This document shows positions 29,969-38,559 of a stretch of DNA of 64,000 bases, piece after piece. This stretch comes from Nocardia lijiangensis NBRC 108240 (lineage in GTDB: Bacteria > Actinomycetota > Actinomycetes > Mycobacteriales > Mycobacteriaceae), in the NCBI RefSeq assembly GCF_001613045.1, contig NZ_BDBP01000040.1, positions 21,882 through 85,881 of the forward strand, written 5' to 3'. The notes beneath the pieces were generated by a model that saw only the letters and a list, made by a program, of their open reading frames with translations, searched no databases and was not told the DNA's origin. Numbering within the stretch: position 1 is the first letter of the stretch; every line of letters begins with the position of its first letter. The translations under genes and the position numbers were made by a program.

Positions 29969-32020
29969 ATGCCGGTGTCACGCAGAACGGTTCTCGCCCG
30001 GACCGCGGTAGGTTCGGCCGCACTAGCCGCTGCCGCGACCACCGGACCGGGCCTGACCGCCGGGCTCGGCACGGGGGCCGCCGCCTCGCCGGATACTGGT
30101 TATCAGGTGGGCGTCGGCATCTCCGACATCACCGGTCCGGCCGCCGAGTGCGGGATGATGGGCTACTCCCAGCTCGAGCAGACCACCGCGGGCATCCATC
30201 TGCGTCCGCGGGCGCGCGCGTACGCGATCGCGGCGGGCGGGCGGCGCGTCGTCTTCGTCGTCGCCGAGAACGGCATGATCTTCCAGTCGGTGCACCACGG
30301 CGTGCTGCTCGAGCTGGCCCGCCGCTTCGGCGATCTCTACACCGAGCAGAACGTGCTGCTCACCTCGACTCATTCGCACGCGACCTGCGGCGGCTCCAGC
30401 CACGACTACGCCTACAACCTGTCCATCCTCGGCTTCCAGCAGCAGGTGTACGACGCCGAGGTGAACGGGATCGTGGAGGCCATCGCGGCCGCGCACGCCG
30501 ATCTCGCGCCCGCCTCCCTCGCGCTCGGCCGTGCCGAATTGCACGACGCCAGCGTCAATCGGTCGCGCGTCGCCTTCGACCGCAACCCCGCGGCCGACCG
30601 CGAGTACTTCCCCGCCGCCATCGACCCGGCCGTGACCACGCTCTCGATTACCAAGGGCGGCAAGCGTGTCGGCGCCATCACCTGGTTCGCGACGCACAAC
30701 ACCTCGATGACCAACGCGAACCGGTTGATCAGCGGCGACAACAAGGGCTACGCCTCCTTCGCCCACGAGCACACCGAACATGGCGTCCGATACCTCGACG
30801 GCGCAACGGATTTCGTGTCCGCCTTCGCTCAGACCAACGCGGGTGACATGTCGCCGAACCTCAATCTGCGCCCCGGTTCCGGACCGACCGAGGACGAGTT
30901 CGAGAACACCCGCCTCATCGGTGAGCGTCAGTATCGCGCCGCCAAGGACGCGCTGACCGCCGCGCGCTCGATGAGCGGACCGGTCGACTCCGTGCTCTGC
31001 TACATCGACCTGGCCGATATCGCGGTCGACGGACGCTTCACGCCGGACGGACAGCCGCGGCACACGGCCCCGGCCGCCGCGGGGGTCTCGCTGATCGCGG
31101 GCAGTGTCGAGGACGGGCCCGGCCTGCCGGGCGGCCCGATTCCCGAGGGTGTGCGCAATCCGTTTCTCGGCGCGCTCGGCGATCCGAACCAGCCGGCGCC
31201 CGCCTGGCTCGCGGATGCCCAGGCGCCCAAGGCGATTGCCGTGCCGCTCGGTCTGTTGCCGCCGGTGCCGTGGGTGCCGAGCGTGGTGCCGATCCAGCTG
31301 GTGCGGATCGGCGAGCTGTATCTGGCCGCCGCGGGCGGCGAGTTCACCATCGTGTCCGGGCTGCGGGTGCGCCGCGCCGTGGCGGACGCGCTCGGCGTCG
31401 GCCTGGAACAGGTGCTGTTGCAGGGCTATGCCAATTCCTACCACGAATACGTCACCACGCCCGAGGAATACGACGCCCAGCAGTACGAGGGCGCGTCGAC
31501 GCTCTACGGGCGCTACACATTGCCCGCCTACCAGCAGGAATTCCATCGCCTGGCAACGGCTTTCGTGGCCCGCGCCGCGGTTCCGCGCGGCCCGGCGCCG
31601 CGAGACGTGTCGAACCTGCAGCCGAACTTCGTGCCAGCGCCGGGTCCGGACGCCACCCCGCCGGGACGCGGATTCGGGGACGTGCTGACCCAGCCTGCCT
31701 CCTGCGCCCGCGGGGAACGGGTTGTCGCCGAGTTCGTTTCGGCACATCCGAAGCACAATCCGCGACGCAACGGCACCTTCCTCGAGGTGCAGCGCCGGAC
31801 CGGAACCGGCTGGGTGCGCGCCGCCAACGAGGGGGAGTGGGCGGTGCGATACCACTGGAGCAAGCGCGGTGCCGCGGAATCGGTGGCACAGTTCAGCTGG
31901 GACGTTCCCGACGGCGCGGAGCCGGGCGACTACCGGTTTGTGCACTTCGCCGACAGCCTCGGCGCCGACGGCGTGCTGCGGCCATTCACCGGGGTGAGCG
32001 CGGAATTTCAGGTGAGCTGA
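29969..32020 (+). CDS. Neutral/alkaline ceramidase, Tat-exported
   Basis: 683 residues. The N-terminus SRRTVLARTAVGSAALAAA is a Tat signal. The mature protein is a neutral ceramidase: VGISDITGPAAECGMMGY at its start, TSTHSHATCGG (zinc His), FATHNTSM (zinc His) and SGDNKGYASFAHE with the nucleophilic Ser. GYANSYHEYVTTPEEYDAQQYEGASTLYG is the conserved C-terminal active-site segment, and an immunoglobulin-like domain ends the protein. It hydrolyses ceramide to sphingosine and fatty acid outside the cell. Bacterial examples come from Pseudomonas and mycobacteria. GGAGG precedes the ATG. The adjacent TetR and operator suggest induction by a lipid. Confidence 0.92.
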   Translation: MPVSRRTVLARTAVGSAALAAAATTGPGLTAGLGTGAAASPDTGYQVGVGISDITGPAAECGMMGYSQLEQTTAGIHLRPRARAYAIAAGGRRVVFVVAENGMIFQSVHHGVLLELARRFGDLYTEQNVLLTSTHSHATCGGSSHDYAYNLSILGFQQQVYDAEVNGIVEAIAAAHADLAPASLALGRAELHDASVNRSRVAFDRNPAADREYFPAAIDPAVTTLSITKGGKRVGAITWFATHNTSMTNANRLISGDNKGYASFAHEHTEHGVRYLDGATDFVSAFAQTNAGDMSPNLNLRPGSGPTEDEFENTRLIGERQYRAAKDALTAARSMSGPVDSVLCYIDLADIAVDGRFTPDGQPRHTAPAAAGVSLIAGSVEDGPGLPGGPIPEGVRNPFLGALGDPNQPAPAWLADAQAPKAIAVPLGLLPPVPWVPSVVPIQLVRIGELYLAAAGGEFTIVSGLRVRRAVADALGVGLEQVLLQGYANSYHEYVTTPEEYDAQQYEGASTLYGRYTLPAYQQEFHRLATAFVARAAVPRGPAPRDVSNLQPNFVPAPGPDATPPGRGFGDVLTQPASCARGERVVAEFVSAHPKHNPRRNGTFLEVQRRTGTGWVRAANEGEWAVRYHWSKRGAAESVAQFSWDVPDGAEPGDYRFVHFADSLGADGVLRPFTGVSAEFQVS

Positions 32021-32263
32021 TCACCGCAGACCGGTCTGCGCGCCCTTGTCGCCGCGGCGCGCGCCGCGGCGCTGGATCAGGAAGATGGTCAAGCCGATCA
32101 GGCCGACCACCAGACCCATCAGGCAGACCGGCCGCGCCCACTCCCAGCGTTCGCCACTGGCCCACACGACGATAGCGGCGACCACCCACAGGGCGCTGCC
32201 CACGGCGAGCACCGGCCGCGGATCGGTCAGCCGCGGCGGGATCTCCGGCACTTTCTGGGTCAC
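32021..32263 (-). CDS. DUF2530 small membrane protein (Rv0879c-like)
   Basis: 80 residues with two membrane helices (VLAVGSALWVVAAIVVWAS and VCLMGLVVGLIGLTIFLIQ) and a basic tail QRRGARRG. The ERWEWARP loop between the helices is typical of DUF2530. GTG at 32263 lies six bases after TACGCT (minus strand 32275-32270), so it is probably leaderless. Its stop abuts the stop of the ceramidase gene without spacing. In M. tuberculosis the homologue is also divergent from the MarR gene that follows. Confidence 0.75.
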   Translation of the reverse strand: MTQKVPEIPPRLTDPRPVLAVGSALWVVAAIVVWASGERWEWARPVCLMGLVVGLIGLTIFLIQRRGARRGDKGAQTGLR

Positions 32264-32326
32264 GGGCTCAGCGTAGCGGCGGGAACCCACGTCCCGCAGC
32301 CAGCGGGTCCCGTATCGTTTGCCACT

Positions 32327-32764
32327 GTGACAACGCCATCGGATGTTCGAGCCCTCGCCGGTGAACTCTCGCTGGCGGTGGTTCGGCTGACGCGACACCT
32401 GCGGGGGCGTCGCGCCGACTCACAGATCTCGCTGACCCAGCTCTCCGCCCTCGCCACCCTGTCGCGCGAAGGTGCGATGACACCGGGCGCGCTGGCCGCC
32501 AAGGAGCGAGTGCAGCCGCCGTCGATGACCAGGGTGATCGCGTCGCTGTCCGATCTGAACCTGGTGGAGCGCAAGCCGCATCCGACCGATGGCCGTCAGA
32601 TCATCGTCTCGCTCTCCGAATCCGGCCGGGCGCTGATCGCCGACGAGGCCAGCGCCCGCGAGGCCTGGATGACCGAGCAGCTCGGAGGCCTCACCGACGA
32701 GCAGCTCGTGGTCCTCACCCGAGCGGTCGCCATCATGAAACAGATAGTCACCGAATCGGAGTAG
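32327..32764 (+). CDS. MarR family transcriptional regulator (Rv0880-like)
   Basis: 145 residues. Winged-helix core: LTQLSALATLSREGAMTPGALAAKERVQPPSMTRVIASLSDLNLVERKPHPTDGRQIIVSLSESG, with the DxR of the wing. Flanking helices form the dimer. Position next to the DUF2530 gene matches Rv0880. The ligand and targets are unknown; autoregulation of the divergent region is likely. A TATCGT box eight bases before the GTG suggests a near-leaderless mRNA. Confidence 0.88.
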   Translation: MTTPSDVRALAGELSLAVVRLTRHLRGRRADSQISLTQLSALATLSREGAMTPGALAAKERVQPPSMTRVIASLSDLNLVERKPHPTDGRQIIVSLSESGRALIADEASAREAWMTEQLGGLTDEQLVVLTRAVAIMKQIVTESE

Positions 32765-32809
32765 TTCGCTGCACGCCGCACACTGCGCGGGCACCGCGCA
32801 CCGGCGTAC

Positions 32810-33211
32810 TCACCGACCGGCGAAGGGCTGATCGCTGTCGACGATCTCGCGGCCGAGCGGGAAGAGCGAGAGCGGGATGAATTTGAGGTTGGCCCAGCCG
32901 AACGGGATGCCGATGATCGAGAGGAACAGCGGGATGCTGGTGAGCAGGTGGCCGAGGGCCAGCCACCAGCCCGCCACGATGAACCAGATGATGTTTCCGA
33001 TCAGCGAGCCCGCGCCCGCGCCCTCCTTCTCCACCGTGGTACGGCCGAAGGGCCAGAGCACGTAGGCCGCGATGCGGAACGAGGCGATGCCGAATGGGAT
33101 CGTGATGATCAGGATGAAGCAGATGATGCCGGCCAGGACATAGGCGAGCGCCATCCAGAACCCGGCGAAGATGAGCCAGAGGATATTGAGAACCAGCTGA
33201 AGCGGCTTCAT
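32810..33211 (-). CDS. YccF domain-containing membrane protein
   Basis: 133 residues with two YccF repeats: LVLNILWLIFAGFWMALAY then TIPFGIASFRIAAYVLWPFGR, and NIIWFIVAGWWLALGH then GIPFGWANLKFIPLSLFPLGR. About four membrane helices. The family is widespread and of unknown function. It follows the Eis-type gene on the same strand (83 bp gap). Confidence 0.85.
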   Translation of the reverse strand: MKPLQLVLNILWLIFAGFWMALAYVLAGIICFILIITIPFGIASFRIAAYVLWPFGRTTVEKEGAGAGSLIGNIIWFIVAGWWLALGHLLTSIPLFLSIIGIPFGWANLKFIPLSLFPLGREIVDSDQPFAGR

Positions 33212-33294
33212 ATCTCCAGCATGCCAGCCTGCCGCCGACCGTGGGGATATTCCCGGGTCGAGCGCCTGACCTGCCCCGTCGGAAGAAGACGCGG

Positions 33295-34500
33295 TCAGAA
33301 GAACCAGCCGAGCACCGCGTCCCGATCGGCGCCGAACGCCTCCTCCAGTGCGCGCAGTTTGCCGGAATCCTTGGCCTGCAGCCGGTTAGCCGCCGCGAAC
33401 GCGCGCGCCGGATACGCGCCGAGGTACATGCTGCCGAGGACGTCGATGCCGAGTTCGATGTCGGCGTCCCGTTCGGTGGGCGCGCACTCGGCGTGTCCGT
33501 TGCGCACGGTGAGCGCGAACGTGCCGCCCGCCGCGCGGAAGGGGTCGGTGACGGCCAGAACGACGTCGAGATCGGTCCGGTAGTCGCGGGCGGTCAGTGC
33601 GGCGGGGACGTCCATGAGCCGCAGCCAGAGGCCGTCGTAGCGGCCGGTCGTGCGGACCAGCCGAGGGTTTCCGAGCAGGTACGGGAGCGGGTCGTTGTCG
33701 CTGAGTTCCGCTTTGACGCGAGCCACCAGGTCCAGACCGCACAGCGTGCGCCAGAGCGCGGCGTGTGCGTCGGTGGTGACCGTGCGCATCTCGACGACGT
33801 CGACGACCATCTCCCTGCCTTCGTGGAAGTAGCGGTACAGCGCGTAGCCGTCCGGGTGCAGCAGCGTGAACAGATCCGAGCCACCGCCGCGGAACCGCTC
33901 CGGATCGGCGAACAGGTTGCCCCACGATGCTTCGGGGCGCACCTGAGCGCCCGGGGTCAGCCTGCGCCAGCGGTCGTAGATCTCGCACACTCGGTCGGTG
34001 ACGTCGGCGAGCATCACGAGTTCGACACCACCCGGATCCGGTGTGGTCGGCAGGAATTCGGCGAACCTGCGATCGATCGTCGCCGCGTTCTGGCGCACCG
34101 CGGGCCCATAGCCGAACCGCCCGTAGATGCCGCCTTCGCTGGCCGTGAAGATGGTCAGCGGCAGGCCCTGCGCCTCGGTGCGGCGATGCTGCTCGGTGTA
34201 CATCGCCCGCAGAATGCCGCGCCTGCGGTGCGTCGGCGCGACCCCGACCCCGGCGATGCCGCAGGCCGGCACGGTCCGCTCCCCGGGCACGGTCAGGATC
34301 ATCTCCCGCGACCGGACATGTCCGACGACGCGATCCCCCTCCACCGCCACGACCGAGTCCAGCGGATCGAACAAATGCGCCGAGCGCTCCAGCCACGCCT
34401 CATCCGACCGGGTGCCGAACGAGGTCTCCACGAGCAACCGGACCCCGGCGGCGTCCGCCTCGGTCGCCGATCGGATGGTGATGCCGGGTATCAGCGTCAT
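33295..34500 (-). CDS. eis: Eis family N-acetyltransferase
   Basis: 401 residues, the length of M. tuberculosis Eis. The N-terminal GNAT domain has ACGIAGVGVAPTHRRRGILRAMY (acetyl-CoA pyrophosphate loop). It is followed by FTASEGGIYGRFGYGPAV, a central GNAT-like domain and a C-terminal SCP-like domain. The protein ends WFF, so the C-terminal Phe carboxylate that acts as general base in Eis is conserved. Eis hexamers acetylate lysine side chains and several positions of aminoglycosides. The start at 34500 (MTLIPGITIRSA) begins the domain; an upstream TTG or GTG frame is unlikely. Confidence 0.88.
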   Translation of the reverse strand: MTLIPGITIRSATEADAAGVRLLVETSFGTRSDEAWLERSAHLFDPLDSVVAVEGDRVVGHVRSREMILTVPGERTVPACGIAGVGVAPTHRRRGILRAMYTEQHRRTEAQGLPLTIFTASEGGIYGRFGYGPAVRQNAATIDRRFAEFLPTTPDPGGVELVMLADVTDRVCEIYDRWRRLTPGAQVRPEASWGNLFADPERFRGGGSDLFTLLHPDGYALYRYFHEGREMVVDVVEMRTVTTDAHAALWRTLCGLDLVARVKAELSDNDPLPYLLGNPRLVRTTGRYDGLWLRLMDVPAALTARDYRTDLDVVLAVTDPFRAAGGTFALTVRNGHAECAPTERDADIELGIDVLGSMYLGAYPARAFAAANRLQAKDSGKLRALEEAFGADRDAVLGWFF

Positions 34501-34670
34501 ACGCCGATCGTGCCATGTGCCGACGTCGCCGTGCACCGGAATTTCCGCCCGATCAACTGCGCGCCTTCGGTTTCCGCACGGCGATCTCCGGCCGCGCCGC
34601 GGCGGGTATCGCCCATGGTCGCGAATGCGCCGGGTGCGGTGTCGGATGGGAGCGTGGCGCCCGGCAGGAT

Positions 34671-35480
34671 ATGGCGGTGGCCGAAGTGATCGATATCGAT
34701 GATCCCAGCGATCCCCGGGTCGACGATTTTCGCGACCTGGCGTCGGCGGATCGACGGCCGGACCTGCCCGGCCGCAAGGGGCTGGTGATCGCCGAGGGCG
34801 TGGTGGTCGTGCAGCGGATGCTGGATTCGCGGTTTCGGCCGAGTGCCCTGCTCGGGGTGGCGCGCCGGTACGAGCAGTTGACCGAGGATCTGGCCGGGGT
34901 GGATGTGCCGTGCTACCGGGCGAATGCCGAGGTGATGGCGCAGATCGTCGGTTTCCATCTCAATCGCGGGGTGCTCGCGGTGGCGCGGCGGCCCGCGGAG
35001 CTGACCCTGGACGAGGTGACCGAGGGCGCGCGCACGGTCGCGGTGCTCGAGGGCGTCAACGACCACGAGAATCTGGGGTCGATGTTCCGCAATGCGGCCG
35101 GACTGGGAGCCGAGGCGATCCTGTTCGGCGATCGCTGCGCCGATCCGCTGTACCGGCGTGCCGTCCGGGTGTCGATGGGCCACGTCCTCCGGGTGCCGTT
35201 CGCGCCGGTGCCGGACTGGCCGAATGGCTTGGACCTCTTGCGACGCAAGGGATTTCAGATCATCGCACTCACCCCGAACCCCGCGGCGCCGAATCTGGCC
35301 ACCGCCATGACGGGCGAACGGGTCGCGCTGCTGCTCGGCGCGGAGGGGCCCGGACTCACCGAGGAGGCGATGCGCGCGACCGATATCCGCGCGCGCATTC
35401 CGATGTCGCCGGGCACCGATTCGCTGAATGTAGCCACGGCCGCGGCGATGGCGTTCTATGAACGAGTGAGAACGTCGTGA
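34671..35480 (+). CDS. TrmH/SpoU-type RNA 2'-O-methyltransferase (Rv0881-like)
   Basis: 269 residues. An N-terminal substrate-binding part (ADRRPDLPGRKGLVIAEGVVVVQRML) is followed by a SPOUT domain with its three motifs: NDHENLGSMFRNAAGLGA (motif 1), LLLGAEGPGL (motif 2) and IPMSPGTDSLNVATAAAMAFYE (motif 3, knot). It transfers methyl from SAM to a ribose 2'-OH of rRNA or tRNA. ATG at 34671 is preceded only by a close AGGAT. Its stop overlaps the next start (GTGA), so the DUF2537 gene is coupled to it, as Rv0881-Rv0882 in M. tuberculosis. Confidence 0.88.
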   Translation: MAVAEVIDIDDPSDPRVDDFRDLASADRRPDLPGRKGLVIAEGVVVVQRMLDSRFRPSALLGVARRYEQLTEDLAGVDVPCYRANAEVMAQIVGFHLNRGVLAVARRPAELTLDEVTEGARTVAVLEGVNDHENLGSMFRNAAGLGAEAILFGDRCADPLYRRAVRVSMGHVLRVPFAPVPDWPNGLDLLRRKGFQIIALTPNPAAPNLATAMTGERVALLLGAEGPGLTEEAMRATDIRARIPMSPGTDSLNVATAAAMAFYERVRTS

Positions 35481-35809
35481 GGGACGAGGACATGGTGGAT
35501 CACCCGACGAACGGTGCGTACCGCCCCTATCCGCCCGCGCAGGACCCGACGCCGTGGGCGGCGGGCCTCACGGTGACGGTGATGGTCGCGCTGTTGGCGG
35601 CCGTGGCCGTCTACGCCTTCGGCATCGCCCTCGCCGAGGTGCATCCGCTGCTGGCCGTGGTGGTGAACCTGGTCGCGGCGGGCGGCGCGGCACCTACCGC
35701 GTGGCGCGCGCGATACACACCGGTGACCAGGTGGGTGCTGCTCGGCTGCGGGGTGGGCGTGGCGCTCGGCTGGCTGGCGCTCGTCATCGAGGGCTTGTCG
35801 GCGCTGTGA
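35477..35809 (+). CDS. DUF2537 small membrane protein (Rv0882-like)
   Basis: 110 residues. A hydrophilic N-terminus (NGAYRPYPPAQDPTPW) is followed by three hydrophobic helices: VTVMVALLAAVAVYAFG, LLAVVVNLVAAGGAAP and VLLGCGVGVALGWLALVI. GTG at 35477 overlaps the methyltransferase stop by four bases. The homologue in M. tuberculosis is Rv0882; function unknown. Confidence 0.75.
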   Translation: MRDEDMVDHPTNGAYRPYPPAQDPTPWAAGLTVTVMVALLAAVAVYAFGIALAEVHPLLAVVVNLVAAGGAAPTAWRARYTPVTRWVLLGCGVGVALGWLALVIEGLSAL

Positions 35810-35818
35810 ATATCCGGC

Positions 35819-36562
35819 TCAGCCGACCCGGTCGCCTCCGCGCAGCCAACCGAACAGACTTCGCCTCGGCTTGATCTCATGGTCGGACCTGTCGGAATCG
35901 ACCAAGGTCGTGTGGTCGGGCGCGGCGCCTTTCGCGTACAGCGTGAACCCGCACACCGCGATATCACCGGGCACCAGCGCACCCTGGGCCGGGGCAGCGC
36001 GGTAGTGGAAGCCGAGCCATTCGTTGTTCGCGGCGTCGGCGAAATCGGGCGCGTCGAAGGGGAGCGTCTGCGGGTCGGGCAATTCCCCGGCATGCCAGCG
36101 AACGGGATGCTCGCCCGCCCAGTAGGGCCGCTCCCATACCAGCGGCAGACCCTCGTCCTCCAGGATGTTCACCCGGGTCGAGCTGAACGAACGGCGGAAT
36201 TCCCCGCGCTCCCAGTGCGCGAACGCGCCCCAGCCCATGGCGGTGTCGAAGGAGATCAGGTAGGTGTGGTCCGAGGCCAGCGGGCGCACCAGCAGCTCCG
36301 CCAGTTTCGTCGGCCGCGGTAGTGCGGCCTGCGCCGAACACACCACGGTGACACCGGGATAGCAGCCGATGTACACCTCGTCGCGGTCCGGGCCCGCGCA
36401 GCCGCCGAGGGTGCCGACCATGATCGGCACCACATCGCGGTCGGCGTGGAGCTGCTTGGCCAGCGCCAGCGCGGCTTCGGGATCCGGGTCGTGATCGGCG
36501 CGCAGTACCGCCAACGGCTCGGGTGCGTCGATATACCAGAGGGACGAGGCTTTCGACAGCAT
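35819..36562 (-). CDS. DUF6928-like conserved actinobacterial protein
   Basis: 247 residues. Hallmarks are SSLWYIDAPEPLAVLR at the N-terminus, EVYIGCYPGVTVVCSA, ISFDTAMGWGAFAHWERGEFRRSFS and YWAGEHPV, a pattern recalled from the DUF6928 family. No signal or membrane segment is seen. The ATG at 36562 is chosen because GGGAGG lies eight bases before it; a GTG three codons upstream is also open. Function unknown. It converges with the Rv0882-like gene (9 bp apart). Confidence 0.65.
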   Translation of the reverse strand: MLSKASSLWYIDAPEPLAVLRADHDPDPEAALALAKQLHADRDVVPIMVGTLGGCAGPDRDEVYIGCYPGVTVVCSAQAALPRPTKLAELLVRPLASDHTYLISFDTAMGWGAFAHWERGEFRRSFSSTRVNILEDEGLPLVWERPYWAGEHPVRWHAGELPDPQTLPFDAPDFADAANNEWLGFHYRAAPAQGALVPGDIAVCGFTLYAKGAAPDHTTLVDSDRSDHEIKPRRSLFGWLRGGDRVG

Positions 36563-36809
36563 TTCCGACACCTCCCGATGGTCGCACGAAACTACTCCGC
36601 GAACTTCCCGCTACCATTTGTGTCCGACGACGCCGCGCGCCATCCGGCCCACCTCGAAAAATCTACTCGCCTCGGACGACCCGTGGCGCAGCTTCCGTAA
36701 CGGAACACGCCAGCGCGCCGAAAAATTCGGGACCAGCAAACTTGCCGAGGGATCCAGCAAACTTCGGATGAACAGGGAACGCGCCGAAACCGCGGCGCGT
36801 CATATCAAC

Positions 36810-37907
36810 TCAGTGACCCGAGCTGCGCACGCCGAGCAGCACGTCCTCCCAGGACGGCATGGGCGCCTTCCCGCGCTTGGTGCGGTTCGGCTTCGCGGGC
36901 GCGGACTTGCCGTTGGCGTTGCCGGACTTGGTGTTCTCCTCGGCGGGCGCGGGGTTTGCGGCCGGTGCCGGGGTGTCGGTGGGCTGCGCGCTGTTGGTAG
37001 AGGCGCTCGCCGCCGGGGTGGTGGGTTTCGTGCTCGCGGTGGGAGTGGTGTTCGTGCTCGCCGCGGGCGCGGCATTCGCGCTCGCCGCCTGCGCCGGGGT
37101 GCTGCCGCTCGCGGCCGGGATCGCCGCGGCGCTGCCGCCTGCGGCGACGGCCCGCTGCTCGACGAAGTACTCGTCCAGCGTCGGCTGCGGCTGCCGGGCC
37201 GTCGCGGGACGCGCGGTGGGGGCCGCGGGAGTTTCCTTGCGCGGCTCGGCAACGGGTTCGGCCGGTGCGGGCGCCTCGAGCTCGGCCTGCGGCGGCAGGA
37301 CGGTCGCCAGACCTCGCAGGGCACGGCCGAAATCGGGATCGATCAGATCCGCGGCGGGATCGTCGAGCGGCGAGACCGAACCGCCGTGCGCGTCGGGCTG
37401 GTAGCGCCAGTGCGCGGCGATCTCGGAACGCCCGTTCTGCCACTGCAACTGGGCCACCCAGTAGCCCTTTTCGTCCTTCCAGGCATCCCACTCGGCGTTC
37501 TCGAGCGTGTGCCCGCGCTCGGTGAACGCGGCGGTGACGATATCGATCAGGGTTTCCACGGCGGGGCCGTCGGGGCGCACCGGGTGCGCCTTCTGCGCGA
37601 GCTCGGCGGCGCGGGCACGCTCCAGCAACACCGGATACGCGAAACGCTCGACCCGGCTCGCGGGCATGCCGGATTCTTCGGTGACCTGTTCGACGGAGGC
37701 GCCGGCACGGATACGGGCCTGGATATCGCGGGGACGCATAGAAGCTTCCATTTCGATCTCGATCTGGCCGAATCGGGCAAGGTCTCCGCGCGCGGCGGCT
37801 CGTAGCTTGTCGTCTGCGGGCAGCCGGAACTTCTGGCCGGACTCGGTGTCGATACACACGATGTGCGTGGAGTCGGGCGTCACCCCGATCACTCGAAGTT
37901 CACGCAC
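36810..37907 (-). CDS. sepH: SepH cell-division regulator (FtsZ-interacting)
   Basis: 365 residues. The N-terminal domain begins RELRVIGVTPDSTHIVC and includes a helix-turn-helix (MRPRDIQARIRAGASVEQVTEESG). DAWKDEKGYWVAQLQWQNGR is the rest of the conserved domain. A long linker rich in Ala, Pro, Thr and Asn (residues about 225-340) leads to the C-terminal KAPMPSWEDVLLGVRSSG motif. SepH binds FtsZ and promotes its assembly in Streptomyces and mycobacteria. GTG at 37907 has AAGGAGG. Same place as Rv0883c, beside serC. Confidence 0.9.
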   Translation of the reverse strand: MRELRVIGVTPDSTHIVCIDTESGQKFRLPADDKLRAAARGDLARFGQIEIEMEASMRPRDIQARIRAGASVEQVTEESGMPASRVERFAYPVLLERARAAELAQKAHPVRPDGPAVETLIDIVTAAFTERGHTLENAEWDAWKDEKGYWVAQLQWQNGRSEIAAHWRYQPDAHGGSVSPLDDPAADLIDPDFGRALRGLATVLPPQAELEAPAPAEPVAEPRKETPAAPTARPATARQPQPTLDEYFVEQRAVAAGGSAAAIPAASGSTPAQAASANAAPAASTNTTPTASTKPTTPAASASTNSAQPTDTPAPAANPAPAEENTKSGNANGKSAPAKPNRTKRGKAPMPSWEDVLLGVRSSGH

Positions 37908-38101
37908 CGTTACCTCCTTATCGCGTCGACTCGCGACACCGCCCACTTTCCGAAACAGTAGTGCACATTCGATCATCTCGAGGCAAGACACGCGGCACCA
38001 AAATCTGCCGCCCCCGGTCAGAAACCGCTAATCTGTGATCTTTTTGCGCGCTGGCGCTGTGTTGTCGGCGCGCCGGGGCGCGCGGGTTCGCGGCCCCTTA
38101 T

Positions 38102-38178
38102 GTCTCGCTTCCGAGCGGCCGAGACTCGCGACTTCGTCGCATGCGTCTCGACCGCTCGGAAGCGAGACGGCCGCGTAC
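38102..38178. repeat. Large inverted repeat at the left edge of the tandem array
   Basis: GTCTCGCTTCCGAGCGG (from 38102) is the reverse complement of CCGCTCGGAAGCGAGAC (38152 onward); with the next bases the arms extend to about 24 bp with one mismatch around a 19-20-nt loop. The right arm is also the first part of the 112-bp repeat unit. Confidence 0.8.
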
Positions 38179-38422
38179 GGGCTCGTAAGACTCGCCCTCG
38201 GGGTGGCTGGGAGTGCGTGGATCGAGCGTTCGTTTCGGCGGGTTTGCGCCTATTGCGCTTCGGCCGCTCGGAAGCGAGACGGCCGCGTACGGGCTCGTAA
38301 GACTCGCCCTCGGGGTGGCTGGGAGTGCGTGGATCGAGCGTTCGTTTCGGCGGGTTTGCGCCTATTGCGCTTCGGCCGCTCGGAAGCGAGACGGCCGCGA
38401 ACGGGCTCGTAAGACTCGCCCC
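38152..38422. repeat. 112-bp tandem repeat, two full copies and a partial third
   Basis: Units begin at 38152, 38264 and 38376, each with CCGCTCGGAAGCGAGACGGC and containing CGGGCTCGTAAGACTCGCCC. The first two are nearly identical over 112 bp; the third departs after about 45 bp. Each unit starts with a compact hairpin (CGGCCG-CTCG-GAAG-CGAG-A-CGGCCG). The array fills the gap between serC and sepH. The frames through it are repetitive and not convincing as protein. The rest of the 37908-38559 gap shows nothing recognisable apart from the serC terminator. Confidence 0.9.
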
Positions 38423-38515
38423 GGACGGGGCTGGTGGTGCGGGGAATTGCGGTTTGTTCAGAGGGATTTACCGTTTTTTGCGGGCCGGTGCTGGCGCAAG
38501 GGTATTCAAAGCACA

Positions 38516-38547
38516 GTGCCCGTGGTCTCGGATGAGACCACGGGCAC
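38516..38547 (-). terminator. serC terminator
   Basis: GTGCCCGTGGTCTC pairs with GAGACCACGGGCAC (14 bp) around GGAT, just after the serC stop on the minus strand. Confidence 0.85.
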
Positions 38548-38559
38548 CGGGAAAGTTGC

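Noticed and set aside
38152..38422. Possible CRISPR array
   Set aside because: Units are 112 bp and tandem, with no 25-40-bp repeat/spacer alternation and no cas genes.
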